Source: Melanocharis versteri (lineage: Eukaryota; Chordata; Aves; Passeriformes; Melanocharitidae). Taken from it: a stretch of 64,000 nucleotides of DNA. Location of the stretch: contig VZTG01009303.1 of the NCBI GenBank assembly GCA_013397845.1, forward strand, positions 1-64,000, read 5' to 3'. A model generated the notes under the pieces. It worked only from the letters and a program-made list of their open reading frames with translations, did not search any database and had not been told where the DNA came from. Positions 43,980 through 54,400 of the stretch are shown here, piece after piece. Made by a program: the position numbers and the translations under genes. Positions within the stretch are counted from its first letter, which is position 1; every line of letters begins with the position of its first letter.

Positions 43980-44019
43980 TTTGTTTGTTTGTTTGTTTGT
44001 TTGTTTGTTTGTTTGTTTA
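43980..44019. repeat. (TTTG)n microsatellite
   Basis: About nine to ten uninterrupted TTTG units lie about 360 bp after the RNF150 stop codon, so they are probably transcribed in the 3' UTR as a UUUG repeat. Confidence 0.97.
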
Positions 44020-45523
44020 TAGTTTGTTATGGATGGACACTCTGTTTTTATTGACTGACCCCAGCTTTTTCAAGAGTTCAGTCCAGAAATCTGAATTTCC
44101 GTTCACTGGTCACTTCATGATCTGACCAGGATGTATCATTGCCTTGTTGTTTCTGCATGAAGTACATGTGGCTGGCTTCAGAAGGACAATGCACCAGCAC
44201 CCTGCATTAATATAAAGCCTGCTTTCTTTAAGTGGAAGGCTTGGAAATTGTATATTCTGAAGGCCTTTATTTGTAAGAGAGCTCTGAATTAGCAGAAATT
44301 TGGGTTAAAACTGCATTAGTTTGTCTTTTACTTGAAGCTCTATTCTAGACAAATATTGTACAGTGTGAAGGAGAGAAAGAAAAGCTTAAAGTGTCACTCC
44401 GTCCATGTAGTCCTGTCCTGTATTTTATGCTATTAGCAGGTGTCAGCACATTAGTGTCCTTCCTTCAAGTGACAATTCGGTAGCTGGATAAAAAAGAGAT
44501 CTAGCATAACATCATTTCTTTTCATAATTTTACAGACCAAAATCGGGTCAGTGGGCTAAAGGACCATCTGAGAGGTTTCCAGAGGCTGCTTATTAACAGT
44601 TCTGCATTAAGTGGGTGACAGTATTCTTACAAAGGGTCTGGAGATGCTGCTATCAGTGTCAGAAATCACTAATGGAGCAAGAGGCAGACATTTGAAATGT
44701 TTAATTCCTGGTTTGCTTTGGGTCTTTTCCCTTTGTGTGTTTCATTTCTTACATTTTGACAGCAGTTTTTGTCTGCCTGTTATCTAACACAAGAGTTCGG
44801 GTGGTTTGTTGCCCTCCAGAGTCCCTGTCAATGTTGTCGGAAGCATAACGGAATATTTGCAATTTGTATACAGATACATATACCAGAATATATCAAGGAG
44901 GGAATTTGGGGAGGGAATTTGAAAAGAAAAGAACTAACATAAATCAAAACACCTAAATAATAATGACCTGACATAATAATTTATTTCATCCTGACCTCAG
45001 CTTTCCAGGTAAGAGCTCATTGTTAATTGTTCAGTGCATGTTTTGGTTTTACAGTCAAAATACTCAACTGTGAAGAAGTTTACTGTTACACAGGAGTACA
45101 TGGTTTCTGTTGAGAGTCAGATGATTTGAATCACATTACTGCCTCCTGAGTCAGTCCACAGAATCAACAATTCATCTTACATTGAAATTTCATGCAGAGG
45201 TCAAACATTTTGACTTGGCATTGTCATGGCGGCATCTCAAAATGCAACTGTTGGGGCTCGCTTCATTTAATCTCCTTGTGGATTTACTTGTTAAATGTGA
45301 AAACCAGCTTCCAGCCAAAATTTGTGTTTGTCAGATTATATTCAGGAACAAATGTGTTTAGAACTATCCCTAAAATTTTGGCTGACTTGCTTCTTTGGCA
45401 CAGAAAGAAGGAAAAAATATTCTTCATGCTCTTTTGTCCATTTAGAACTAATTAAACATTTAGTTTAATTTTTTTTTTATGTTCTTAGTCCCTAGATTGC
45501 GGGGTAATCTTGAGGTAAAGGTT

Positions 45524-45772
45524 TTAAACTGAAAGAGGGCAGATTTAGATTAGATATTAGAAATAAATTATTACTGTGAGGTTTGTGAGGCACTGTAAGA
45601 AGTTGCCCAGAGAAGCTGTGGATGCCCCATCCCTGAAAGTGTTCAAGGCCAGATTGGATGGAGCTCTGAGCAATCCAGTCTAGCGAAAGATGTCCTTGGC
45701 CATGGCAGAGGCTTTGGAACTAGATGATCTTAAAGGTCCCTTCCAACCCAAGCCATTCTGTGATTCTATGAA
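45524..45772 (+). mobile_element. CR1 3'-end fragment inside the RNF150 3' UTR
   Basis: A sense-orientation CR1. It shows 'agattagatattagaaata', 'tgcccagagaagctgtgga', 'gaaagtgttcaaggccaga', 'aactagatgatcttaaagg' and the tail 'ctgtgattctatga'. It would be transcribed in sense with RNF150 if the UTR extends this far. Confidence 0.93.
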
Positions 45773-48700
45773 AATGACCCATAAATGTGCTGTTACATCT
45801 TTAGAAGACATTGGAATGAAAATCTTTTTTCAGTTAAAGAGATAGAGGCAGCTGGAAATATTGGTTGAAAAAGAAAGTTACAGACTGTTCCAGAGGGTAT
45901 ACTAGGTCAGTCATGACAATATTTGTGGTTCTGTAATCTTGTTTTCCTTATTCTTTTATGTCTTCTCTATTCCTTGCTGCTATGGGAAAGGCCTGACACA
46001 TCAATGTTGAAACTGACCCCTACATAAGAGAGTTTGCACAAGGTACTGCATCTGCTTCACTCAAGCTCTGTAAATAATGCTGAAATGGGATTTAAGTGAT
46101 GCTTACACCAAATTTTGACCCAGGAATGAAATTCATTTCAAACGACTGCAGGGGAAGGAGTGAGGCTGATTATATACAGTCAGGGCTTCTTATAGAAAGT
46201 CCACACACTGGTACAATTTCTTCTCAGCACTGGAGCCTGGGTGCTACATGTCACAGGAACATCATGAACACGATGTCCAAGTTGTCGGTGATCCTTTCAC
46301 ATATGCGCACTGTAGCTCAGCACACAGGCAGAGAACTCCTGGCCAAACTGCTTGGGTTTCAGAGGAGCTGTCACAAAGTCTTCATTTTATTTCATGAACT
46401 GAATTAAGTTAATCTCAACGGATAGATTGACCAATTAGCTGTTGCTGTAGCAGTGCCACCCACAGCACAGAAGAACAAGCAAAGTCTGTGGAAAAGCAAG
46501 GCAGGAGGGGAAACTCCCAGCTGATACTGAGCTGAGTCCTTTGCCCAGCCAAATCATTAAAGGGAGCTGTGCTCAAAAAAGCATCACAGATTTGGTAATT
46601 GAGACCCTGCATGTATTTCTGAGAGTTAAGGAGGACCTTTGTAGAGGTCTCATTCTGTGCACACGCTTTTCCTAAATATCCTATATCAGATCTCGTCCCT
46701 CAGGGTCCACAGGTGGCCACTGGCAGAGGCAGGGTGCCAGGCTGGGTGAGTGGTTTTGACATATCACCAATTAGTAATATGCCTTTTAGAAGAAGCATCC
46801 TAGCAAATCTGGGTCAGGAGTCTTTCTGCTTTTGTTTTCCCAGTTTTACCTGCAGGTTCACTCAGGGAAGATGTTGTTCCATCCCTGTCCTCAGGTGTTC
46901 TACAGCTCTGAGCACTGTTAAGTGATGTTGAGGGCAAAGCCAGGTTACACATCACTGAAGCCTGAACTTAGGAAAGCACTTAAGTAAATGTTTTATTCCG
47001 TCCTTCTTCAAAAAAGCACTCATGACTAATTTTGGACTTGCACCAAAATCGCGTTATTTTCAACAGGTCCTCTATTGAGCATAATTAAGCCCCTGTGTCA
47101 AAAGGAAGTGTTTTCCTAAAGCTTGACCTGACTGACAATATTCCTTGCATATATAACCTGTGAACTGCTTTGGGAATTTGAGGTGCTTTATAAACGTTAA
47201 GACCCTCTGATGTGTGTTTGTAACATGTATGAAAGCCTTAATTCTGTATATCTGCGTGCCCATGCACACCTTGGTACTGCTGCCCACTAAGCTTGGGCAT
47301 TAAGTATGTGGGGTTCAGCTGCTGGGGACACAGTACTGGCTGTTCAGAAGGGAGAGCAGCCTTTAGCATGCAGCCAGGGAAGAACAAAATCCTCTAGAGC
47401 CCCCTGACAAGCAAGTGCTCACGGATACAATTCTGCAGGCTGGCACCGTGACTGGGCGGGGGGGCACCTCCTGCGCAGGGGCAGTGGCCAGGGGATTGTG
47501 TGGCTCCCAGGAAAAGGCAGTCAGTCTTGTCATTAAGCTGATCCTGTGCCTCTCCCAGCAATTCCTGTCTTGTCATCTGCAGCGCTTTTCTCTTCTTTTC
47601 CATGAGCAAGTGGTCGGTGGGAGAAGCATTTGCCTTAGTGAGGCTCATCATCACTCAGGCTGGGTTGCAGGATAAAACTTGGTCAGACAGAAACTGCACT
47701 CAGAGTATACTTGGATTTTCTTGGGTTTCACTAAGCTGCCTTCCCAAAAGGTTTGTTCAATAGGTAGGATGCATAGAAAGTTATACAGACAGAATTTTGC
47801 ACTCATGAATGACCTGGTGTGTGCATGCAGATGTGCAAGGCACTAGGTCTACATCCTCTCCCCACAGCTCACCTGTTCTGGTGGGGATACAGATCTGGCA
47901 CTTACTGAGGGTTTGGGGTTTTTTATTTTCTGACTGCTTTAGAGCCTCAAAACCCAGATCAGGACTATCACAGCACTGCAGTTCATTCTTTAAGCACTCT
48001 ATAGAATTAAATTGACATGTATGCACATAAAAGTGCATTGATGTGAGTGTGGAAACTGTACTATTGTGAAATCAGAAGCAGTTGTCATTTTTAGGCCTTT
48101 CATTTGAGGGAGATTATGGCACTAAAGAAAAAGGCTTTATAGAGGCAATTTGGAAAAATAAATTATTGAAATCACATATGATAAGTGGTCCCTTGGATCT
48201 CACTAATGACCCCTGAATCAAATCCCAAGGAAGTTGTTGCAAGAAGGGCATTGATGTTGAGGTGCATCCATTTTGCAGGACTAAAATGGCAGAGAAATCC
48301 AGCCTGTTCCTTCCCAGCCTGTCTCACAAGTGTTTGCCCAAGCATGAGCCTTTGTTGCAGGGGAAGGAGCTTGTGGGATCAAATTTGCACAGTGCTGCTT
48401 CCTGTCCTGTGTTTTGTGCTGCCAGTATCTCTTGGAGAAGGGAAAGGAGCTGGCTCAAGTTCAGCTCCAGGGCTTGGTGAAAAGCAGGCCATGGGCTTTC
48501 AGCAGGTTCAGGACAGCCAAGCTTCTTCATGGTCAGTGCTGACCCTGTGATTGGAACTTTGTTGATGAACGCTGAGCCCATATGGACTCATTTGTTTTGT
48601 AGATGCAAAATGTGTATTTGGGGCAGGCAGCATGACGGCAGTGAATCGGCTTGGTTAGCGCGAGCAGGAAACAATGTGGTAAATTTTAGGGCTGAGGGAA

Positions 48701-50546
48701 AACGAGACTGGAGGTGTTGCTTTCGCGGGCTTCTTAAATAGGGGTAATTGATCCAAAATAAGCACTTCTGTCATTTTACCAAGCTGTTACCTGAACTAAT
48801 TGATAGTTTCAGAGAATGAGGAATGCCAGATGGACTGTTCAGGGAGGATTTGTTTGTGAAGCAGATGACAGCTGCAGGTTGGGATGGAGAGTGAGGGCAA
48901 GGGTGAGGGCTGCCCCTCTGCCACGCTGCTTACCCTACTGGGCTGGACACCCACTTGGCCCGTTTATCTGCCCATTTCTTTTTCAAGAAAACGCCCTTCT
49001 AAGCCGGAGCTGTATTTCAAAGGGAGAAATAAAGAAATTAAAGATGTGGATTTTGAATGAAAAGCCAACGGATGATTTTTCCGTCTGAAATTAATCTTGT
49101 CTCTCTTGAGTATTTTAATTGTGAATTGGTGGAAGTTACTTCTTTCTGTAGTGAATGGAAAAAGAAATGAGAGGGAAAAAAAGGAGAAATAGCGTTTTCC
49201 CTTTCTTGTTTATTTCTTGATTCTTCGGTCCTGTGTAGCATTAAACACAACAGCCAGATCAAGATGCTTGTTTGCTCTGAATGTATACAGTTATTTCGGA
49301 TGTCAAATATCTAAATGTTTTGTATATGTATGTAATGCCCTCCTCAATACTTGTTTCATGTTAGGAACCTGAAATGACTGTACCATTTTATAATTAGATA
49401 TGTAAAGAGGGGACAGTGGGTGGGAGGGTCTGTTATTTTTATACCAAGATGTTCCTTGTATTTAGTGAACATTTAAAATGGTTTTGTACTTGTCAAAATA
49501 TGCATTCCATCAATTTCTAGAAGAGAATTATTTCTATTTAGAGTAGTTTATAAGCAAACCAAAAAAAAAATGTGGCATCCCACTTGTATGCCGTTCCTGA
49601 ACAAAGCAGCGGTATCCCAGCTTTCAGTGATGGCTACAAAGCTTTTTCCAGCTGTGTCTCTTCTCACATGCAGCACAGCCATACCAGCAAATGCTAGTGT
49701 TATAAAGGGAATAAAAGTCCCAAGTGAAATAAATACCACATGGGTCAGTGCACAGCTTAATGAAATAACTTTGTTAAGTTCAGAGACAATGGTCTGTCCC
49801 CGTGAAATTCTCCAAGGTAATCAGTCCTGCTCTGGACAGCAGGAGCAGATTTACTGGGAGGCTTCAGCTCTCTGTCCCTGCCTGGCAGAGCCACCAGCCT
49901 CAGCAAGCTAGGGGGACGCAGGGTTGTAACACTCCTGCGCCGTGGCTCTGGCTATGCTGCAGCTTTGGTTTGGGAAACACCTACAAAAAGGTCATGGCAA
50001 AGTCACACTGTGGCATTTGCATGGGCCATCCTTTTTCTTGTAGTTGGCTTTTTCATTCCCTCCCTTTCCCCGCTGTGACATGCTGCCAAAACTGTGCAGT
50101 AGCAGTTTGTGAAGATTTTTTTGCCTTTTTTCCCTTCTGTACAGTCTTGCAAATAAACTTTTAACTCTTTGCTGACATTTTATAACGTATACATCTTCCT
50201 CTCCAATGCACTTTATCTCTCTTGAAAAATGTGGGAGTCGGAGAACTACCATCTTAAAGGGATTTGCCTGAAATCATGAGACACATACTTTTTATTATTT
50301 TGTGTCTTTTTTGCTTTGTTAAATACTGTAAATGCTAAAGAGCATAGACAGTGACTCAGCTGGGGGAAATACCGAAATGTTGAGGCTAATACTTGGAAGC
50401 ATTATTCAGTAGTACAACATGGCTATTTTTGTTATATAGAGGATTATTATGTAAATACGTGAGACTGTGTTATTACATACTAGTAAAATATTGCAACTCT
50501 CAAAGTTAAGATGGTGAATTCCAAGGAATTTTATTGCAAGTTTTTT

Positions 50547-50552
50547 AATAAA
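50547..50552 (+). terminator. RNF150: Likely main polyadenylation signal of RNF150
   Basis: A canonical AATAAA is followed after about 14 bases by a GT-rich element (ttgtgttgtatgtatttt, 50566-50583), the arrangement expected for cleavage near 50565-50570. No comparable signal occurs in the next kilobase before the CpG island. Confidence 0.55.
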
Positions 50553-50570
50553 ACAAATCTGACTATTGTG

Positions 50571-51689
50571 TTGTATGTATTTTCTAACAGCTTGTGTAAA
50601 CCTGGAATTTCCCGATGTGTGAAACTTGTGGGTTTTTCTTCCTGAACTCAGCCATTGCAAACTTTCACATTCATGGGAGGCAGAAGGTACAGTGGGAAGG
50701 GACTCAAGTGACAGCCTGGCCTTCATGACACCTCTCCAGCTCATTACTGCTCTGGTCCCCTCAGCCCTTCAGTTGCTTCTAAACAGAAAGCAGCAGCTGT
50801 GTGAGAGGTAACTGCTTCTGCTACCTCAAGGGAGAGCTGCAGCGTCAGCCCAGACACTGGGCATGATGTGTTAAAACAGCTTGAAAAGATGACTGTTCTG
50901 CCATACCTCAGTGGGAATTGCACCACTGTTGCGAGGGGTCATCCAGCTGCTCTTCCCTTGCCTTTATCAGACATCACTATGCACCCCTGGGAGCAGGGGG
51001 AGGAGGAGAGCCCAGGGGTTGCTGTGTCATCTAGCATAGATATGCTGCTTGCAAGAGGTTTGAGGCACAGTAAAAATCCTGCCTAAATGTAATTTAAGAG
51101 ACTTAGAGAAAAGTTTTCCAGTAGATGCAAAAGAAGGCAGAGAGAAATCCCTGAAGGAGCCAACTCCTGGCTCAAGCTACAGCCCTGCCACGGGTCCCAG
51201 CCTGCCTCCATCCAGGCCCACCTTTTTTGCTTTCTGGCTGGTGCCGCCAGCACACACACCTCTTTTCCAGCCACGGCACCGAGTTCGAGGTGACAACATG
51301 CCAGATCGGCTGGAGCCCTTACTTGGATTCTGCCCAGGAACCAGGAAGGCAGCAGCTGTGGGCCAGCTCACGCTCAGCTCCTCAAACCCTGCTGCCTCCT
51401 TGCTCCTATGCACCCACCCCGTTAATCTTTGCTCTGTCCACGACAGAGGGGCAGCAGCTGGCTCAGAGCAGGAAAACCGCGTGCGATTCAACGTGGCTTT
51501 ACCAGCAACGCCGGGAATTACTTTTCTCCCTCCCAGCTCCTGTCAGTCAGCAGCACAGCCTGAAGCTCCCATCCCACCAGCCCTGCTCCAAGGGCAGAAG
51601 CCCTCCACACCAAAACAAACCCTGGCTTGCCTTCGGAAAGAGGATTTTTATCTTGCTAGCTAAGAAATCCGGTCTCGCTCTTCCCCACG
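50571..51689. other. Intergenic sequence upstream of the CpG island
   Basis: About 1.1 kb between the inferred end of RNF150 and the CpG island. GC content rises from about 51.2 kb. Overlapping open frames (51227-51736 and 51241-51663) are long, but they are Pro/Ser/Ala-rich and lie in two frames at once, so I read them as GC-driven chance. Confidence 0.6.
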
Positions 51690-51960
51690 CATCTCCCTGC
51701 CTGCCAGCTGCTTTGTTCGCTGCCTGCATTTCCTAGCTGGCTCGGGGGGGAGCGGGGCCGGTTTTCCTTGGCAGGCAGCTGTGCGCAGTTGCCGTGTGAG
51801 CTGCACACACAACGCAGCTGGCGGGAGGCGGGGGCAGCGCGGGAGTAGCGCGGCAGGAGCAGCGCCACGCGGAGCTGCCGCCAGCGCCGCCAGGGCTATA
51901 AATAACGGAGGGCGTCGGGCAGTTCATTCCAGGGCGCAAGCACATGTTTGGGGCTCGTGT
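51690..51960 (+). promoter_or_regulatory. CpG island with TATA box and initiator (orphan promoter)
   Basis: This stretch of about 270 bp is very GC-rich, with roughly 25 CpG dinucleotides, in sharp contrast to the AT-rich surroundings. A TATAAATA box at 51897-51904 is followed by TTCATTCC at 51923-51930, which fits the initiator consensus YYANWYY exactly, with its A at 51926. The TATA-to-initiator distance of 29 bp is the classical one. Direction is +, the same as RNF150, but it lies 1.3 kb past the RNF150 polyadenylation signal. I cannot assign the gene. In vertebrate genomes TBC1D9 is the next gene downstream of RNF150 in this direction (from memory), but no TBC1D9 coding sequence is recognisable in the window. 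Confidence 0.7.
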
Positions 51961-52004
51961 TACATCGCTCTCTGCTCTACATGGAATTAATTTCTGGTCA
52001 CAAT

Positions 52005-52364
52005 ATGGAAATAAAGCTGTGCTGCTGTGTGCTCTGCTACTTTGTGTTGGTTTTTTTTCCAGAAGGAATAAGGCAAATTGTACTTACTCCTCTGATTCAA
52101 GGAGGTGACATTCAGACACATCACAGTCAATGGAGAGGATATGGGATTCAAAGGGAATTTATCCAGGTTTGCACTGCACAGCAACACAGGGTCACATGGT
52201 ATCCAAACCACGCTAAGAAAGAAAATGCACTTTTAGGGTGTCCAAAAAGGAGATGCATTCACCTGTGCCGGGTCTCGGGAAGCTACTCTGGATGCAATTC
52301 TCTAACACAGGGAGATCAGGTTTGGGGCATCCTTGAGGGAATAGGATTTCATGGCCCAAAATAA
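52005..52364 (+). CDS. Candidate small secreted or membrane protein (119 aa), unrecognised
   Basis: I do not recognise this protein. The frame starts at an ATG with A at -3 and G at +4 (good Kozak context), 79 bases after the predicted transcription start, and ends in TAA. An in-frame ATG at 51981 would add 8 residues. A short out-of-frame 54-codon frame starts at 51944. The N terminus, MEIK then LCCCVLCYFVLVFF and PEG, has the n-region, hydrophobic core and turn of a signal peptide. The remaining 100 or so residues hold five Cys, four of them in the C-terminal half (within GCPKRRCIHLC and SGC). A donor-like ATAG|GTGAGG at 52422 would end a first exon just after the stop. It could equally be a non-coding RNA with a chance frame. 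Confidence 0.25.
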   Translation: MEIKLCCCVLCYFVLVFFPEGIRQIVLTPLIQGGDIQTHHSQWRGYGIQREFIQVCTAQQHRVTWYPNHAKKENALLGCPKRRCIHLCRVSGSYSGCNSLTQGDQVWGILEGIGFHGPK

Positions 52365-52995
52365 TTCTAATGAGCCAGTGCATTTATCAGAATTCAGCTG
52401 TAGGAAATCAGTGCTTAATAGGTGAGGCTATAGTTTTGCAAAATGCTCATTCCTCAGCTTTGATCCCTGTGCAAACAAGTTGATGGCAAGTCCTGGCAGC
52501 AGTGGAAGTGGGCAAAGTGTCACCACCCTCACGTGCCTGGGCCAATCCCTGCTGCAGGCTGCTGCATGGCTCCTCTGGACATCCTCCTGGACATCTGCAT
52601 CTGTGGCTTGGCTTTACAGTCCATCCTCTCACCTGAGAGCAAAGGCAAGCTTGCACAGGGAGGCCAGCAGCAACTCCTGGTGGCTGAAGCCCAGGCAGAT
52701 GTCCCTCCTCCTGCTCCAGCTAGGAAGCATGTCCCTCCTGGCAGAGGGGCAGAGCAGCCATCTGGGAGCAGTAATGCCTTAGATGTGTTGGCAGAGCCCC
52801 AACGCTCATCTGTCAGAGCGCAGAGCTCAGATGAAGTTGTTCCTCTGTCCCTGCTTGGGTCAGCCATGCTGGCTCCAACCAGCAGCCCACTTAGTCTGAC
52901 TCAACCAGGGCTGGGAGCAGACACCTACAAAGGAGTAACACCAGGACAAGTCACCTCCCTTCATGCTGCACCTGGTTTTAAAAAGGTCTGCTATA
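52365..52995. other. Unassigned sequence after the candidate ORF
   Basis: It contains a plausible splice donor at 52421/52422 and a 158-codon open frame (52533-53009). That frame is overlapped on both strands by other open frames and has no recognisable domain. The composition is moderately GC-rich. I see no supported gene. Confidence 0.5.
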
Positions 52996-53100
52996 TAATG
53001 GAATCATAGAATTCTTGAGGTTCAAAAACATCTTTAAGATCATCAATTTCAACTGCTAATATAGATGTCAGTGCTGCCTGGCTGCAGGGGCTGAGCTCAG
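52996..53100 (-). mobile_element. CR1 3' tail, antisense
   Basis: On the plus strand the fragment starts 'aatcatagaattcttgagg' and continues 'tttaagatcatcaatttca', the reverse complement of the CR1 3' end. It breaks off at about 53100, next to a CR1 fragment of the opposite orientation. Confidence 0.75.
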
Positions 53101-53129
53101 AGCCTTACTTGGTGGGATGCTGTTCCATG

Positions 53130-53642
53130 CCTTAGCATGCGTGCAGTTTTGGGCTCCTCACTGTGGGAAAGACATTGAGGTGCTGGAGCATGACCAGAGA
53201 AGGGCAACAAAGCTGGGGAAGGGTCTGGAACACAAGTCCTGTGAGGAGCGGCTGAGGGAGCTGGGGGGTTTTATCCTGGAGAAAAGGAGGCTCAGGGAAG
53301 ACCTTGGCACACTCTACAACGCCCTGAAAGGAGGGTGTAGCCTGATGGGATTTGGTCTTTTCTCCCAGGCAACAAGTGTCAGGACAGAGGAAATGTCCTC
53401 AAGTTGCAGCAGGGATTTAGATTGGATGTTAGGAGAAATTTCTTTGCTGAAAGGCTGGTCAGGCATTGGAATAGGCTGCCCAGGGAAGCAGTGGAATTAT
53501 CATCCCCAGAAGGGATCAAAAAGATGTAGGTGTGGCACTCGGGGACACGGTTTAGCAGTGGGTTTGACAGTTAATGGTTGGACTTAATGATCTTAGAGGT
53601 CTTTTCCAGTCTTAACAATTCCATAGCTCTAGGATTCTATGT
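53130..53642 (+). mobile_element. CR1 3'-end fragment, sense
   Basis: A well-preserved CR1 segment. It shows 'tgcagttttgggctcctca', 'agaagggcaacaaagctgg', 'gaggagcggctgagggagc', 'agatttctttgctgaaagg'-like sequence around 53437, 'caggctgcccagggaag'-like sequence near 53475, and the tail 'aatgatcttagaggtcttt' ending at 'aggattctatg'. The 156-codon open frame 53117-53587 is remnant or UTR sequence of this element, not a host gene. Confidence 0.92.
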
Positions 53643-53644
53643 CT

Positions 53645-54040
53645 TCTCTGCCTTTCTCCAGACCTCACTGCCCTTTCCTTAACTGCATGGCATGGAGTCC
53701 CAGGCAGAGCACGATGTCAGGAAAGGAGGATTGGAGACAAGCCCCAGGGCAGTAACATAGCCAAGGTGTTGCCCAGCGCCACACCAGGAAACACTCCCCA
53801 CTGCCATGGGTTTTGGATGTTACTTGCATGCCCCAGCCCCAAGCACCCTCCACCCGGGCATCCCAGGGCTCCTCGAGAGGTACCCAGGGGTACTCAGCTC
53901 CTGGAGGCAAAGGAATGACGGCCGGAGGAGGTGGAAAGGAGGCAGGGGCGCAGCCTCAAGGACCTAAGAAAATAGTTCCAAAAATGAGCAGTAAAGAGTG
54001 TTCGTCATTTTGTGGGGACAGCAGGCAGGGGCAGCTGCCT
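53645..54040. other. Unassigned GC-richer intergenic sequence
   Basis: No recognised repeat or gene. The open frames on both strands (such as 53813-54199 and 53665-53910) overlap each other and are low in complexity, so they are not supported as genes. Confidence 0.5.
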
Positions 54041-54400
54041 GCATCCCACTTCCCGCATCCTTCGTCCCGCGCCGTGTCTCTCCAGCAGGAGGCTCTCCCG
54101 CCACGTGAATCCATCGCCCAGCCTCGGGCGGGCTATCCGCGCCACGCTGGCTCTGCCACCCACCCGCGCCTGGCTTCATTTATTAAGCCAAATCAGTAAC
54201 TATTTACCGTGTTAAACAAGTGAAAAGTCCCACTGTGGAGGGTTTCTCTGCTCTCCCTGGAATGTTCCCCCTTGCGCGCAGCCCGGGGAACTCCCTCCTT
54301 GTCCATCGTATCGGTGGGGAAGCACAGGAAGCCACCAAACCATCCCCTCCACGTTTGGGATCACTACATACTCTGAAGCAGCACAGCACCTGCGAGATGG
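54040..54400. promoter_or_regulatory. Second CpG-rich patch
   Basis: This stretch of roughly 360 bp contains about 25 CpG dinucleotides (for example around 'cgtcccgcgccgtg', 'atccgcgccacgctgg' and 'ttgcgcgcagcccgggg'). It is interrupted by an AT-rich core, 'ttcatttattaagccaaat' to 'gtgttaaacaagtg'. I see no TATA box or convincing coding exon next to it. It could be a weak CpG island, an enhancer or an ordinary GC-rich patch. Confidence 0.4.

Larger units (their letters stand above)
43619..50570 (+). other. RNF150: RNF150 3' untranslated region (inferred extent)
   Basis: The stop is followed by about 7 kb of AT-rich, non-coding sequence with UTR character. The best end is AATAAA at 50547-50552, with a GT-rich tract (ttgtgttgtatgtatttt) starting about 14 bases after it. 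Other AATAAA signals at 48157-48162, 49028-49033 and 50152-50157 could give shorter forms. A TGTAAATA Pumilio-type motif lies at 46069-46076. The region includes a TTTG microsatellite and a CR1 fragment. The open frames inside it are short and unrecognised. The true extent needs RNA data; my placement rests on the polyadenylation signal and the lack of other gene structure. Confidence 0.55.

Noticed and set aside
51227..51736. 169- and 140-codon overlapping plus-strand frames upstream of the CpG island
   Set aside because: They lie in two different frames of the same GC-rich DNA, are low-complexity Pro/Ser/Ala-rich, and sit upstream of the predicted transcription start.
52533..53009. 158-codon plus-strand frame
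   Set aside because: It is overlapped by open frames on both strands, has no recognised domain, and its end runs into an antisense CR1 tail.
53117..53587. 156-codon plus-strand open frame
   Set aside because: It coincides with CR1 3' sequence. The frame is part of the dead element rather than a host gene.
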